Assembly (NCBI RefSeq): GCF_014211915.1
Contig: NZ_CP060039.1
Coordinates: forward strand, 3,286,001-3,350,000
DNA: 64,000 nt
Source: Burkholderia cenocepacia
GTDB lineage: Bacteria > Pseudomonadota > Gammaproteobacteria > Burkholderiales > Burkholderiaceae
Reading direction: 5' to 3'
Below are positions 16,586 through 26,785 of the stretch, one piece after another. The translations under genes were made by a program, and so were the position numbers. The first letter of the stretch is position 1. Each line of letters opens with the position of its first letter. The notes beneath the pieces are model-generated. The model was not told the DNA's origin. It made no database searches and saw nothing but the letters and a program-made list of their open reading frames with translations.

Positions 16586-17770
16586 ATGCCCCTGAACGAT
16601 TATCCGATCGACTCGCTGATGTACATCACGAACCGCCCCGACATCGTGTTTACGCACGGCAAGGGTTCGTGGCTCTACGATCACACGGGCAAGCGCTATC
16701 TGGACTTCATCCAGGGCTGGGCCGTCAACAGCCTGGGCCACTGCAACGACGGTATCGTCGAAGCGCTGAAGACGCAGGCCGAAAAGCTGCTGAACCCGTC
16801 GCCGGCGTTCTACAACGAACCGATGGCGAAGCTCGCGGGTCTGCTCACGCAGCACAGCGTGTTCGACAAGGTGTTCTTCACGAACAGCGGCGCCGAGGCG
16901 AACGAAGGCGCGATCAAGCTCGCGCGCAAGTGGGGCCGCAAGTTCAAGAACGGCGCATACGAGATCATCACGTTCGACCACAGCTTCCACGGCCGCACGC
17001 TCGCGACGATGTCGGCCAGCGGCAAGCCGGGCTGGGACACGATCTACGCGCCGCAGGTGCCGGGCTTCCCGAAGGCCGAGCTGAACAACATCGAGTCGGT
17101 CGAGAAGCTGATCACCGACAAGACCGTCGCGGTGATGCTCGAACCGATCCAGGGCGAAGGCGGCGTGATCCCGGCCACGCGTGAATTCATGCAGGCACTG
17201 CGCGCGCTGACGAAGCAGCACAACCTGCTGCTGATCGTCGACGAAGTGCAAAGCGGTTGCGGCCGCGCGGGCACGCTGTTCGCGTACGAGCTGTCCGGCA
17301 TCGAGCCGGACGTCATGACGCTCGCGAAGGGCATCGGCGGCGGCGCACCGCTCGGCGCGCTGCTGTCGAAAGCCGACGTCGCGGTGTTCGAGGCCGGCGA
17401 CCAGGGCGGTACGTACAACGGCAACCCGCTGATGACGGCGGTCGGCTATTCGGTGATCTCGCAGCTCGTCGCACCCGGCTTCCTCGAAGGCGTGCGTGCG
17501 CGCAGCGAGTATCTGAAGCGCAAGCTGCTCGAACTGTCGGAGGAGCGCGGCTTCGAGGGCGAACGCGGCGAAGGCCTGCTGCGCGCGCTGCTGCTCGGCA
17601 AGGACATCGGCCCGCAGATCGTCGAGAAGGCGCGCGACATGCAGCCCGACGGCCTGCTGCTGAACGCCGCACGGCCGAACCTGCTGCGCTTCATGCCTGC
17701 CCTGAACGTGACGACCGAAGAAATCGACCAGATGATGGCGATGCTGCGGTCGATCCTCGACACGCTGTAA
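16586..17770 (+). CDS. argD: acetylornithine aminotransferase family (class III PLP)
   Basis: A 394-residue class III aminotransferase that would convert N-acetylornithine and 2-oxoglutarate to the semialdehyde and glutamate in arginine metabolism. Seen: NSGAEANEGAIKLAR for phosphate binding (about residues 96-110), DEVQSGCGRAG (about 220-230) and the PLP lysine in LAKGIGGGAPLGA (about 250). Start at 16586 follows CTGGAG. A GNAT gene follows after 13 bases. The related ornithine, succinylornithine and GABA transaminases share these motifs, so ArgD is the best guess rather than certain. Confidence 0.85.
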   Translation: MPLNDYPIDSLMYITNRPDIVFTHGKGSWLYDHTGKRYLDFIQGWAVNSLGHCNDGIVEALKTQAEKLLNPSPAFYNEPMAKLAGLLTQHSVFDKVFFTNSGAEANEGAIKLARKWGRKFKNGAYEIITFDHSFHGRTLATMSASGKPGWDTIYAPQVPGFPKAELNNIESVEKLITDKTVAVMLEPIQGEGGVIPATREFMQALRALTKQHNLLLIVDEVQSGCGRAGTLFAYELSGIEPDVMTLAKGIGGGAPLGALLSKADVAVFEAGDQGGTYNGNPLMTAVGYSVISQLVAPGFLEGVRARSEYLKRKLLELSEERGFEGERGEGLLRALLLGKDIGPQIVEKARDMQPDGLLLNAARPNLLRFMPALNVTTEEIDQMMAMLRSILDTL

Positions 17771-17783
17771 GGAGACCGTCGCG

Positions 17784-18239
17784 ATGGATGCCGCCGCCGA
17801 TGCTGTCGCTATCCGCCCGTTCGAACGCGCCGACACCGATGCCGTGCTCGCGGTATGGCGCGACGCGTTCCCGCAGTACGACGAGGCCGGTGCGCCGCCG
17901 CACCGCGATCCGCTGCGATCGATCGAACTGAAGCTCGCGACGCAGCCGGAACTGTTCTTCGTCGCGACCAGCGGCGCGCGCGTCGTCGGCACGCTGATGG
18001 CCGGTTTCGACGGACATCGCGGCTGGCTCTACTCGTTCGGCGTCGCAAACGATGCGCGCCGGCTCGGCATCGGCCGCGCACTGATCGCGCATGCGGAACG
18101 CGCGCTCGCCGCGCTCGGCTGCCTGAAGATCAACCTGCAGGTGCTGCCCGGCAACGATGACGCATGCCGCTTCTATGCGGCGCTCGGCTATCGCGTCGAG
18201 GAACGCATCTCGTTCGGCAAGACGCTGTCGGCCGCGTAA
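17784..18239 (+). CDS. GNAT family N-acetyltransferase
   Basis: A 151-residue acetyltransferase. The acetyl-CoA motif VANDARRLGIGRALIAHAER (about residues 88-107, R/Q-x-x-G-x-G/A) is clear, and the C-terminal FYAALGYRVEERISFGK is typical of GNAT motif B. It resembles YpeA/RimI-type enzymes. It follows argD by 13 bases, so it is probably co-transcribed. The substrate is unknown; action on an amino-acid or antibiotic-like amine is possible. Confidence 0.87.
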   Translation: MDAAADAVAIRPFERADTDAVLAVWRDAFPQYDEAGAPPHRDPLRSIELKLATQPELFFVATSGARVVGTLMAGFDGHRGWLYSFGVANDARRLGIGRALIAHAERALAALGCLKINLQVLPGNDDACRFYAALGYRVEERISFGKTLSAA

Positions 18240-18263
18240 CACGGCCGCTCGTAGCAGTACGGC

Positions 18264-18935
18264 TCAGCGCGTGATCGGCCCCGCGCCCGGCAGCGGATTG
18301 CCGAGCGCGTCGGTCGGCACGGCCTGCTGCTCGAACGCCGCGAAATACGCGGCCCATTGCGTGCCGCTCACGCGCACGAGCAGCGCGCCGTCCTGCCAGA
18401 CGTCGTTGTGGTCGTTGTGGTCGTCACCCGCGCGATGCAGGTAGTTCGGGCCCGTCGAGCCCTGGTTCATGTGCGTGTCGTGGATGCCGTTGCCTTGCGC
18501 ATAGGTGCGGCCGAACACGACGACGTCGAGGCCCTGCGACTGCGCGGCGTTCACGAGCCGCAGCAGCGACGGGATCGGCTCCGGATGCTCGGTGCCGTCC
18601 ATCACCGCGCTCGCGCGCCACGCGCCCGTCTCGTTCAGGATGTCGCTGCGCAGGTAGTCGAGCGCGGGCAGCGCGGCCTGCCCCGTCAGATCGGTATAGC
18701 CCTCGGCCGCGGCGGCGAGCGTCGCCGTGACCGGATGGTGGAAATCGTAGACGAGCTTGTAGTTGAGCAAATCGTCCGCGTCGCTGGTGCCGACGTTGAT
18801 CGCGACGTCCCAGTCGCCCGCCGGCAGCGCCAGCGTCAGGTGAACGTGATACTGGATCTCGCGGCCGTGCGGCGAGCCCTTCAGCCTCGCCACCGACGTC
18901 ACCTTCGCCTTCACGAAACCGTAGTCCAGACTCAT
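18264..18935 (-). CDS. DUF2278 family protein (YukJ-like)
   Basis: A 223-residue protein beginning MSLDYGFVKAKVTSVARLKG. The segments HVHLTLALPAGDWDVAINVGTSD, YDFHHPVT and LRLVNAAQSQGLDVVVFGRTYA, and HDTHMNQGS near residue 150, agree with DUF2278/YukJ, a family of unknown function. The HDTHMNQG motif suggests a metal or phosphate site, but no activity is established to my knowledge. It is convergent with the GNAT gene. Confidence 0.75.
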   Translation of the reverse strand: MSLDYGFVKAKVTSVARLKGSPHGREIQYHVHLTLALPAGDWDVAINVGTSDADDLLNYKLVYDFHHPVTATLAAAAEGYTDLTGQAALPALDYLRSDILNETGAWRASAVMDGTEHPEPIPSLLRLVNAAQSQGLDVVVFGRTYAQGNGIHDTHMNQGSTGPNYLHRAGDDHNDHNDVWQDGALLVRVSGTQWAAYFAAFEQQAVPTDALGNPLPGAGPITR

Positions 18936-19073
18936 GCGTGTTCTCCGTGTCCCGATGGGTCATCGATGCTACGCGGCCCGTGTGTCGGTTTGCCGACGGC
19001 CAGCCGCGTGCACGACCCAACAGTCGAATGGAGTGGCGTTTGCGCGCAGAGTTCGACGCGATCGACCAAGACG

Positions 19074-19110
19074 AAAAAAAGCCGTCACGGTTTCTGCCGT
19101 GACGGCTTTT
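19074..19110 (-). terminator. terminator of the liv operon (bidirectional)
   Basis: GCCGTCACGG (19081-19090) and CCGTGACGGC (19097-19106) form a perfect 10-bp stem with runs of A on the left and T on the right. On the minus strand it ends in TTTTTTT, as expected after livF. Confidence 0.8.
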
Positions 19111-19158
19111 CGACAGCCCGGATGCGACCTGCGCAACCGGGCCCGCTCACTCCATCAC

Positions 19159-19874
<716 letters not shown>

Positions 19875-19875
<1 letters not shown>

Positions 19876-20651
19876 CAGTGCACCCCTGCGCCGAGATATG
19901 CCTCAATCACCTTCGGATTCTTCTGCACGTCCTGCGGCAGACCTTCGGCGATCACCTTGCCGTAATCGAGCACCGTCATCCGGTTGCACAGCCCCATCAC
20001 GAGCTTCACGTCGTGCTCGATCAGGAGAATCGTGCGGCCGTCCGAGCGGATCTTGTCGAGCAGGCGCGTGAGTTCGACCTTCTCGGTCGCGTTCATCCCG
20101 GCTGCCGGCTCGTCGAGCGCGAGCAGCTTCGGGTCGGTCGCGAGGGCCCGGGCGATTTCCAGCCGACGCTGGTGGCCGTACGACAGGTTGCGCGACGTGT
20201 AGTCCGCGTACTGCAGCACGCCGACGTATTCGAGCAGCTCGATCGCGCGTTCCTTGATCTCGCGCTCTTCCTGGCGTTCGGCCGGCGTCTGGAACACCGC
20301 GCCGAGCAGCCCGTGCTTGGTGCGCACGTGGCGGCCCACCATCACGTTCTCGAGCGCCGTCATCCCGCCGAACAGGCGGATGTTCTGGAACGTGCGCGCG
20401 ATGCCAGCCTTGGCCACCTGGTGCACGGCCGTCGGCGTGTAGTTCGTGCCGTCCAGCTTGAAGTCGCCGGAGTCGGGCGTGTAGAGGCCCGTGATCACGT
20501 TGAAGAACGTCGTCTTGCCGGCGCCGTTCGGGCCGATCAGACCGTAGATCTCGCCTTCGCGGATCTGCAGGCCGACGTCGGACAGCGCCTGCAGCCCGCC
20601 GAAGCGCTTGTTCACGCCCGAGACGGACAGTCGGATTTGCTTGTCGCTCAT
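19875..20651 (-). CDS. livG: high-affinity branched-chain amino acid ABC transporter, ATP-binding protein
   Basis: A 258-residue ATPase with Walker A GPNGAGKTT (about residues 41-49), the signature LSYGHQRRLEIARAL (about 158) and Walker B LLALDEPAAGMN (about 178). It has the longer loops and the LivG-type ending KVIEAYLGAGVH. It partners with LivF. Gene order H-M-G-F and minus orientation match the classical operon; a 23-base gap follows livM. Confidence 0.95.
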
Positions 20652-20674
20652 GTGTGTATCCCCTTGTCCGTAGG

Positions 20675-21844
20675 TTAAGCGCGCACCGGCTTCTTGCTGT
20701 TGCGCTTCGCCAGTTTCGCGATCTTGTCCTCATGCTTCGGCGCGGGCCACAGGCCTTCCGAGCGGTACAGCATGATGATCACCATCGCGAGGCCGTACAG
20801 CGCCTGACGGATCACTTCGGTGTCGACGATGTCATGACCGAACAGCGCGTGCTGCAGCGGGCTCATCGTCGAGCGCAGGAATTCCGGGAAGATCGCGAGC
20901 AGCACCGCGCCCAGGATCACGCCCGGGATGTGGCCCATGCCGCCGAGCACCACGCAGGCGAGCACGACGATCGATTCCCAGAACGTGAACGACTCGGGCG
21001 ACACGAAGCCCTGGAACGCACCGAACATCGAGCCCGACAGGCCGCCGAACGACGCGCCCATCGCGAACGCGAGCAGCTTCACGTTACGGGTGTTGATGCC
21101 CATCGCCTTCGCGGCGATCTCGTCTTCGCGGATCGCGGCCCACGCGCGGCCGATACGCGAGTGCTGCAGACGCGTACACACCCAGATCACCAGCAGCGAG
21201 CAGAGCACGAACAGGTAGTAGTACATGTACACCGACGGCAGCTGGAAGCCGAACAGCGTATGCGTCTGCGACAGGTTGAAGCCGCCGACGTGCACCGGAT
21301 CGATGCCCGTGATCCCCTTCGGGCCGTTGGTGATGTTCACCGGACGGTCGAGGTTGTTCATAAAGATCCGGACGATTTCACCGAAGCCGAGCGTGACGAT
21401 CGCCAGGTAGTCGCCGCGCAGGCGCAGCGTCGGCGCGCCGAGCAGGATCCCGAAGGTCGCCGCCAGCGCCATCGCGATCGGCACGATCAGCAGGAACGGC
21501 ACGTGCAGCCCGTTCGGCGCGAGCGCCGCGATCCACTCGAACTGCGAGGTCAGGTGCGGCGAGCTCAGGAGCGCCGCCGTGTAGGCGCCCACCGCGTAGA
21601 ACGCGATGTAGCCGAGGTCGAGCAGGCCGGCAAAGCCGACCACCACGTTCAGGCCCAGCGCGAGCATCACGTACAGCATCGCGAAGTCGAGCACGCGGAC
21701 CCAGTAGTTGCCGCCGGCCGAGCCGATGATGATCGGCGCGGCGATCACGAACGCGGCGGTCAGGATGCCGATGACGACGGTCTTGGCGGTATTGCGCTCT
21801 TCGACCAGCGACGTCGACGATTCGATCGGTTGAATGGATGTCAT
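20675..21844 (-). CDS. livM: branched-chain amino acid ABC transporter permease
   Basis: A 389-residue inner-membrane permease with about ten hydrophobic segments. The family motif GDYLAIVTLGFGEIVRIFMNN is at about residues 142-162, GLNVVVGFAGLLDLGYIAFY at about 64-83, and the EAA-like loop RAWAAIREDEIAAKAMGIN near 230-248 contacts the ATPases. The N-terminal 25 residues are hydrophilic. It pairs with LivH. Confidence 0.94.
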   Translation of the reverse strand: MTSIQPIESSTSLVEERNTAKTVVIGILTAAFVIAAPIIIGSAGGNYWVRVLDFAMLYVMLALGLNVVVGFAGLLDLGYIAFYAVGAYTAALLSSPHLTSQFEWIAALAPNGLHVPFLLIVPIAMALAATFGILLGAPTLRLRGDYLAIVTLGFGEIVRIFMNNLDRPVNITNGPKGITGIDPVHVGGFNLSQTHTLFGFQLPSVYMYYYLFVLCSLLVIWVCTRLQHSRIGRAWAAIREDEIAAKAMGINTRNVKLLAFAMGASFGGLSGSMFGAFQGFVSPESFTFWESIVVLACVVLGGMGHIPGVILGAVLLAIFPEFLRSTMSPLQHALFGHDIVDTEVIRQALYGLAMVIIMLYRSEGLWPAPKHEDKIAKLAKRNSKKPVRA

Positions 21845-21863
21845 GTTGTTTGCTCCCCTTCCG

Positions 21864-22814
21864 TTACGCGCGGTCCGCGACCCGTTCGCCCAGCAGGCCC
21901 GACGGGCGGAACACCAGCACGATGATCAGCACGACGAAGGCGAACACGTCCTGGTAGTTACTGCCGAATACGCCGCCCGTGAGGTTGCCGATGTAGCCGG
22001 CCCCGAGCTGCTCGATCAGGCCGAGCAGCACGCCGCCGACCATCGCGCCGCCCAGGTTGCCGATCCCGCCGAGCACCGCCGCGGTGAACGCCTTCATGCC
22101 GGGGATGAAGCCCATGTAGAAGTGCACGTTGCCGTATTCGGACGCGATCATCACGCCGGCCAGCGCGGCGAGTGCGGAGCCGATCATGAACGTCGCGGAG
22201 ATCACGAAGTTCGGATTCACGCCCATCAGGCTCGCCGTGTTCGGGCTTTCGGCGATCGCGCGCATCGCGCGGCCGAGCTTGGTCTTGTGCACGAGCAGCA
22301 GCAGGCCGCCCATCACGATGAACGCGACCGCGATGATCACGATTTCAGTGACCGAGATCACGGCGCCGGGGGTCGTGTCGGTGGCCTTGATCACGTTGAT
22401 CGGGTCGGTCGGCAGCAACTGCGGGAACGGCAGCGGGTTGCGCGACCAGATGATCATCGCAGCGGTCTGCAGCAGGATCGACACGCCGATCGCGGTGATC
22501 AGCGGGGCGAGACGCGGCGCGCGGCGCAGCGGCCGGTATGCGACGCGTTCGATGGTGAAGCCGACGAACGCACAGACGACCGCGGCGATGCCCAGGCCGA
22601 TCGTCAGCGTCGCGACGTTGCCGAGTCCGGGAAAGTGGTTCTGCAGCACGGTGATGGCCGACAGCGCGACCATCGCGCCGATCATCAGCACGTCGCCGTG
22701 CGCGAAGTTGATGATGCCGAGAATGCCGTACACCATCGTGTATCCCAACGCGATGATGGCGTACACACTGCCGAGCACCAGCCCGTTGAGAACCTGCTGG
22801 ACGAAAATATCCAT
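21864..22814 (-). CDS. livH: branched-chain amino acid ABC transporter permease
   Basis: A 316-residue permease beginning MDIFVQQVLNGLVLGSVYAI, with the conserved ALGYTMVYGILGIINFAHGD (about residues 22-41) and the EAA loop GRAMRAIAESPNTASLMGVN (about 186-205). It has about eight membrane helices. It opens the liv operon; the binding-protein gene normally found before it is only a relic here (23026-23679), separated by a terminator. Confidence 0.94.
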   Translation of the reverse strand: MDIFVQQVLNGLVLGSVYAIIALGYTMVYGILGIINFAHGDVLMIGAMVALSAITVLQNHFPGLGNVATLTIGLGIAAVVCAFVGFTIERVAYRPLRRAPRLAPLITAIGVSILLQTAAMIIWSRNPLPFPQLLPTDPINVIKATDTTPGAVISVTEIVIIAVAFIVMGGLLLLVHKTKLGRAMRAIAESPNTASLMGVNPNFVISATFMIGSALAALAGVMIASEYGNVHFYMGFIPGMKAFTAAVLGGIGNLGGAMVGGVLLGLIEQLGAGYIGNLTGGVFGSNYQDVFAFVVLIIVLVFRPSGLLGERVADRA

Positions 22815-22981
22815 TTAAAGCTCCTTGGCCCGTGCTGCCGGAGGACGTTGCGCCCCGCGGGTAAGCGAGGAATCGCGCCTTCTCGGCGACACTGCGGGTA
22901 CTAGTCGATACCGGTAAGGGTGGATCGTTCCGGCGCGCGCCGCCCGGCCTGTACGGCCGGACCTGCCGCCGGAGCGGATAC

Positions 22982-23011
22982 AAAAACGGCACCGCACTGT
23001 TCCGGTGCCGT
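22982..23011 (-). terminator. terminator between the livK relic and livH
   Basis: ACGGCACCG (22986-22994) and CGGTGCCGT (23003-23011) form a 9-bp stem; on the minus strand it is followed by TTTTTG. In liv loci such a hairpin normally lets the binding protein be made in excess of the permease. Confidence 0.65.
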
Positions 23012-23025
23012 CATGAGTCCCGTCG

Positions 23026-23679
23026 CTAAATCGTCACGACATCGAGGACGGTGTTCGTGGCCTCCTTGAAGTCGTGGGGCTGCATGCCGAGACGGCCGTC
23101 GTCCGGTTTCCCGGCATCCGTGCCTTGGCCCGTCCAGTGCCATGCAAGCATCGCGCCAGGACGGATCGGATTCCGCGTCGCGTCGCCGGCGAGGGCGTTG
23201 CGACAGCCGCTCCCGACTTTCGTCAGGACTGCATCGGAATCCATCGTACGAACCAGACTGCGCGTCGCGACACGGTCGGTCGCGGCGGCGCGCTGTTTCG
23301 TCGAATCGAATTGAAGGGGGGACAGTGGCCTCGGCACGCTGCCGGCCTGGCCGTGAGCGTCCGGCATCCGTCGATCGGCGGCTGACCGCGACGCAGCCGG
23401 CATACCCGCTGCCGGCCCGGTCGTCGGGCCGGGCACGTGGATTTCCTCGATCGTCAAACTCGTCAAACGTGCCCCGTTTTCCTTGTCCCTGCCCAGTTGC
23501 GCGATACGGCGCGCCGATGGCGCCGCACGTCCGGCTCCGGCGACGCGCACGTCGCCGGCCGATGGTGCCGCGCCCCCCGCGGCCTCCCTGCCCGCCTCGC
23601 CGTCGCTCTTTTTGCTGCAGCCGGCAAGCATTGCAACCGGCGCGGCGACGGACACGGCGTAAGCCAACTTCACATGCAT
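23026..23679 (-). pseudogene. eroded branched-chain amino acid binding lipoprotein gene (livK relic)
   Basis: The frame is open for 217 residues, against about 370-390 for a complete LivK/LivJ. The N-terminus keeps the lipoprotein signal (MHVKLAYAVSVAAPVAMLAG then CSKKSD). Family blocks survive in order but with gaps: RIAQLGRDKENGARL (about residues 63-77), DAVLTKVGSG (about 148), LAGDATRNP (about 163) and the ending HDFKEATNTVLDVVTI. Most of the ligand-binding domain is missing or scrambled. A good ribosome site (GGGAG) and the downstream terminator remain. I infer a decayed gene, not a functional transporter component. Confidence 0.68.
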
Positions 23680-23949
23680 TGAATGGTCTCCCGCGCCTTG
23701 CCAAATCCCGATTTCAAAGCCATTCCGGCTTGAAAACGGGCGCATTGTAACTCCATTTATAGGACGCCAATATTCCTGATTCGATGGGGTTTTCCTGCAT
23801 TGCAACCAATTTTGAGACACGATTGGGCGCAGCCGGAGCAACCGGGTTGCACCATGACCGGGAATAATGGTTGCGATTTGAATTTCGAGGCACAAAAAAA
23901 GCGCGCCGGGAGGGCGCGCTTCGGTGTTCCGCGGAGTGCGATGCGGCAA
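23680..23949. other. liv locus upstream region and ispH 3' region
   Basis: A 270-base gap. It is AT-rich from about 23740 to 23830 (TTGTAACTCCATTTATAGG), the likely old promoter of the livK relic, and holds the ispH terminator at 23893-23920. No coding sequence is supported. Confidence 0.4.
23893..23920 (-). terminator. terminator after ispH
   Basis: GCGCGCC (23901-23907) pairs with GGCGCGC (23913-23919); on the minus strand the stem is followed by TTTTTTT. It lies 30 bases beyond the ispH stop. Confidence 0.75.
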
Positions 23950-24930
23950 TCAGGCGGCGGGCGGCAGGTTCAACCCGCGCGGCAGCGGAAACGACACGTT
24001 TTCCTCGATGCCGTCGAGTGCGCGGACGTTGCGCACGCCGAGTTCGCGCAGCCGCGCGATCACGGCCTGGGCGAGCACCTCGGGCGCCGACGCGCCGGCC
24101 GTCACGCCGATGCGGCGCTTGCCGGCAACCCATGCCGGATCGATCTGGTCCGGTGCATCGACCATGTACGCGGCCACGCCGCGCTTTTCGGCCACTTCGC
24201 GCAGCCGGCTCGAGTTCGAGCTGTTCGGACTACCGACCACGATCACGACGTCGCATTGCGGCGCCATGAACTTCACCGCGTCCTGGCGGTTCTGCGTCGC
24301 GTAGCAGATGTCCTGCTTCTTCGGCTCGCGGATCTTCGGATACTTCGCCTTCAGCGCGCCGATGATCTCGGCCGCGTCGTCGACGGACAGCGTCGTCTGC
24401 GTGACGAGCGCGATGCGTTCGGGATCGGCGAGCTCGAGCTTCTGCACGTCCTCGACGCTTTCGACGAGGTGCATGCCGCGCTCCACCTGGCCCATCGTGC
24501 CTTCGACTTCGGGATGGCCCTTGTGCCCGATCATGACGATGTCGACACCGTCCTGGCGCATTTTCGCCACTTCGACGTGCACCTTCGTGACGAGCGGACA
24601 GGTTGCGTCGTAAATGCGCAGCCCGCGCACGTCGGCCTCGTCGCGCACGGCTTTCGACACGCCGTGCGCACTGAAGATCACGGTGTTGCCGGCCGGCACT
24701 TCCTCGAGCTCCTCGACGAAGATCGCGCCCTTCTTCTTCAGATCCTCGACCACGTACTTGTTGTGGACGATTTCGTGACGCACGTAGATCGGCGCACCGT
24801 GCATCGCGATGGCGCGCTCGACGATCTCGATCGCGCGGTCGACGCCCGCGCAGAAACCGCGCGGCTGGGCCAGCAGGATTTCGGCGTCGGCGGCGACGGT
24901 CTGCCCGGACAGCGTATCGGTGGTACTCAT
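23950..24930 (-). CDS. ispH: 4-hydroxy-3-methylbut-2-enyl diphosphate reductase
   Basis: A 326-residue 4Fe-4S enzyme making IPP and DMAPP, the last step of the MEP isoprenoid pathway. The three cluster cysteines are in [12 protein letters not shown] (about residue 27), [12 protein letters not shown] (about 111) and [10 protein letters not shown] (about 208). The histidine motifs [12 protein letters not shown] and [11 protein letters not shown] and the SSNSSRL segment (about 239-245) are present. It overlaps no neighbour and follows fkpB by two bases, a conserved pairing. Confidence 0.96.
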   Translation of the reverse strand: MSTTDTLSGQTVAADAEILLAQPRGFCAGVDRAIEIVERAIAMHGAPIYVRHEIVHNKYVVEDLKKKGAIFVEELEEVPAGNTVIFSAHGVSKAVRDEADVRGLRIYDATCPLVTKVHVEVAKMRQDGVDIVMIGHKGHPEVEGTMGQVERGMHLVESVEDVQKLELADPERIALVTQTTLSVDDAAEIIGALKAKYPKIREPKKQDICYATQNRQDAVKFMAPQCDVVIVVGSPNSSNSSRLREVAEKRGVAAYMVDAPDQIDPAWVAGKRRIGVTAGASAPEVLAQAVIARLRELGVRNVRALDGIEENVSFPLPRGLNLPPAA

Positions 24931-24932
24931 GA

Positions 24933-25388
24933 TTACAGGATTCCGATGATTTTCACTTCGAACGTGAGCGCCTGGCCCGCGAGCGGATGATTGAAGTCGA
25001 ACAGCGCGGAAGTCTCGCTGACTTCCTTCAGCACCCCCGCGTAGCGACCGCCATCCGGCGCATTGAACTCGATGAGTTCGCCCGGCGTGAAATCGTCGCC
25101 GACCATCCCGTTCTCGCGCAGCGTCGACAGCGTCACGCGCTGGAGCATGTCCGGATTGCGGGGGCCGAACCCCTGATCGGGGGCTAGCTGAAAAGTCGAA
25201 TGGTCGCCGACCCTGAGCCCGAGCAGAATCTGTTCCAGCGACGGCGCCAGTTGCCCCGCGCCCAGCAACAGCGTGGCCGGCTTGTCCGAGAAGGTGTTGA
25301 CGATGTCGGCGCCGTCGGCCAGTGCCAGCCGGTAATGCAACGTGACGTGGGAACCGGGCTTCACTTCGGATAGATCGATGAGGCTCAT
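24933..25388 (-). CDS. fkpB: FKBP-type peptidyl-prolyl cis-trans isomerase (SlpA/FkpB)
   Basis: A 151-residue SlyD-like isomerase. It opens [20 protein letters not shown], with [28 protein letters not shown] as the FKBP core and an inserted-flap region (residues about 75-125). The ending [20 protein letters not shown] is diagnostic of the SlyD/FkpB group. It folds proline bonds in the cytoplasm. It is followed two bases later by ispH, as in many proteobacteria, and is divergent from radC. Confidence 0.92.
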   Translation of the reverse strand: MSLIDLSEVKPGSHVTLHYRLALADGADIVNTFSDKPATLLLGAGQLAPSLEQILLGLRVGDHSTFQLAPDQGFGPRNPDMLQRVTLSTLRENGMVGDDFTPGELIEFNAPDGGRYAGVLKEVSETSALFDFNHPLAGQALTFEVKIIGIL

Positions 25389-25523
25389 GAATTACTCGTT
25401 CAGTCGGCGCCCGCTACGGCCGAATGGCCCGGCGCAAAGCCAATATTGTAAGTCACCTGAGCGTGCAAGGCGGAAAGTGCGACGACGTTGCGCACGCCGC
25501 CCGCCGCCAATGGAGTTCCGACC

Positions 25524-26297
25524 ATGCTGTCTCCCTGCCCCATCCTGCCGTCGGCCGAATGCCGCGACACCCCTGATACGCCGGCCGATCCGCCCGGCCG
25601 CGTCATCCCGATCAACCGGCGCAGGCGCCGTCCGGGCGACTGGCGGCCCGAGCGGCCGCGCGAACGGTTGCTGGAACGCGGGCCGGCCGCGCTGACCGAC
25701 GACGAGCTGATCGCGCTGCTGCTCGGCACCGGCAAGCCCGGTCACGATGTATTCGTCACCGCCCGCGCACTGGTCGATCAGTTCGGCACGCTGCACGGGC
25801 TGCTCGAAGCGACCGCCGACGATTTCGAGGCGCACCCCGGCATCGGCCCCGCACGCTCCGCGCGGCTCGTCGCGGTCACCGAGATCGCGCGGCGCATGCT
25901 GGTGGAGAAGGCGGAAGAACGGATGCAGATCGACTCGCCGGGTGCCGTCGAGGATTGTTTGCGACTGAAGATCGGCACGCGCCAGTACGAAGTGTTCATC
26001 GCGGTCTATCTGGACGCGCGCAATCGCCTGATCGACATGGAGGAAATCGCGCGCGGCTCGCTCACGCGCATGGCCGTCTATCCGCGCGAGATCGTGCGCC
26101 GCGCGATGAAACACAACGCCGCGGCGCTGATCGTCGCGCACAACCATCCGTCGGGCGCGGTGCAGCCGAGCGCGGAAGACCGCCGCCTGACCCGCGTGCT
26201 GAAGGACGCGCTCGAACTCGTCGACGTGCGGTTGCTCGATCATGTCGTCGTCGGCGTCAGCGATACTTTCTCGTTCGCGCGGGCCGGTTGGCTGTAG
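25524..26297 (+). CDS. radC: RadC family protein (JAB/MPN domain)
   Basis: A 257-residue RadC protein. An N-terminal helix-hairpin-helix region ([35 protein letters not shown]) is followed by the JAB domain with [18 protein letters not shown] near residues 205-222, a zinc-binding JAMM motif. The start at 25524 is favoured by TGGAG eight bases upstream; an ATG at 25488 is also in frame. The family was once linked to DNA repair but its role is unsettled. Divergent from fkpB. Confidence 0.93.
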   Translation: MLSPCPILPSAECRDTPDTPADPPGRVIPINRRRRRPGDWRPERPRERLLERGPAALTDDELIALLLGTGKPGHDVFVTARALVDQFGTLHGLLEATADDFEAHPGIGPARSARLVAVTEIARRMLVEKAEERMQIDSPGAVEDCLRLKIGTRQYEVFIAVYLDARNRLIDMEEIARGSLTRMAVYPREIVRRAMKHNAAALIVAHNHPSGAVQPSAEDRRLTRVLKDALELVDVRLLDHVVVGVSDTFSFARAGWL

Positions 26298-26351
26298 ACT
26301 GTGGCGCGGCGGCCCATCCCAGGGCGCCGCAACGACGAAGCGAAATTAGGT

Positions 26352-26381
26352 TTGATTTTTCTGAACTTTTTCTGCTAGAAT
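26352..26381 (+). promoter_or_regulatory. candidate sigma-70 promoter for rpmB-rpmG
   Basis: TTGATT (26352-26357) and TAGAAT (26376-26381) with an 18-base spacer, in an AT-rich patch 154 bases before rpmB. The intervening leader has no ORF and could carry ribosomal-protein control. Confidence 0.55.
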
Positions 26382-26534
26382 CGTCGTCTGTCTTTTTTCC
26401 AACCAGTTCTAGCCATCGAAGGGCCTTGTCTGTAAGGGCTACGGCGTTCTGAGTGCAGCCATGGATCACGTGGCAGTGCGATGGAACCTTCACCGGCGAT
26501 CGAACCCCGAATTTAGCGTATTAGGAGTGCTCTC

Positions 26535-26768
26535 ATGGCACGCGTATGCCAAGTAACTGGGAAAGCGCCGATGAGCGGCAACAACGTTTCCCACGCCAAC
26601 AACAAGACGAAGCGCCGCTTCCTCCCGAACCTGCAAAACCGCCGGTTCTGGGTTGAGAGCGAAAACCGCTGGGTGCGCCTGCGCGTCTCGAACGCCGGCC
26701 TGCGCCTGATCGACAAGAACGGCATCGATTCCGTGCTCGCTGACCTGCGCGCACGCGGCGAAGCCTAA
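26535..26768 (+). CDS. rpmB: 50S ribosomal protein L28
   Basis: A 77-residue protein matching bacterial L28 over its full length: [20 protein letters not shown], then [20 protein letters not shown] and the ending [10 protein letters not shown]. It binds 23S rRNA in the large subunit. The promoter lies at 26352-26381, and rpmG follows after 17 bases. Confidence 0.97.
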
Positions 26769-26785
26769 GCCCAAGGAGCACAATC

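Noticed and set aside
18936..19073. Possible gene in the gap before the liv terminator
   Set aside because: Only short Arg-rich frames with no start context or motif were found.
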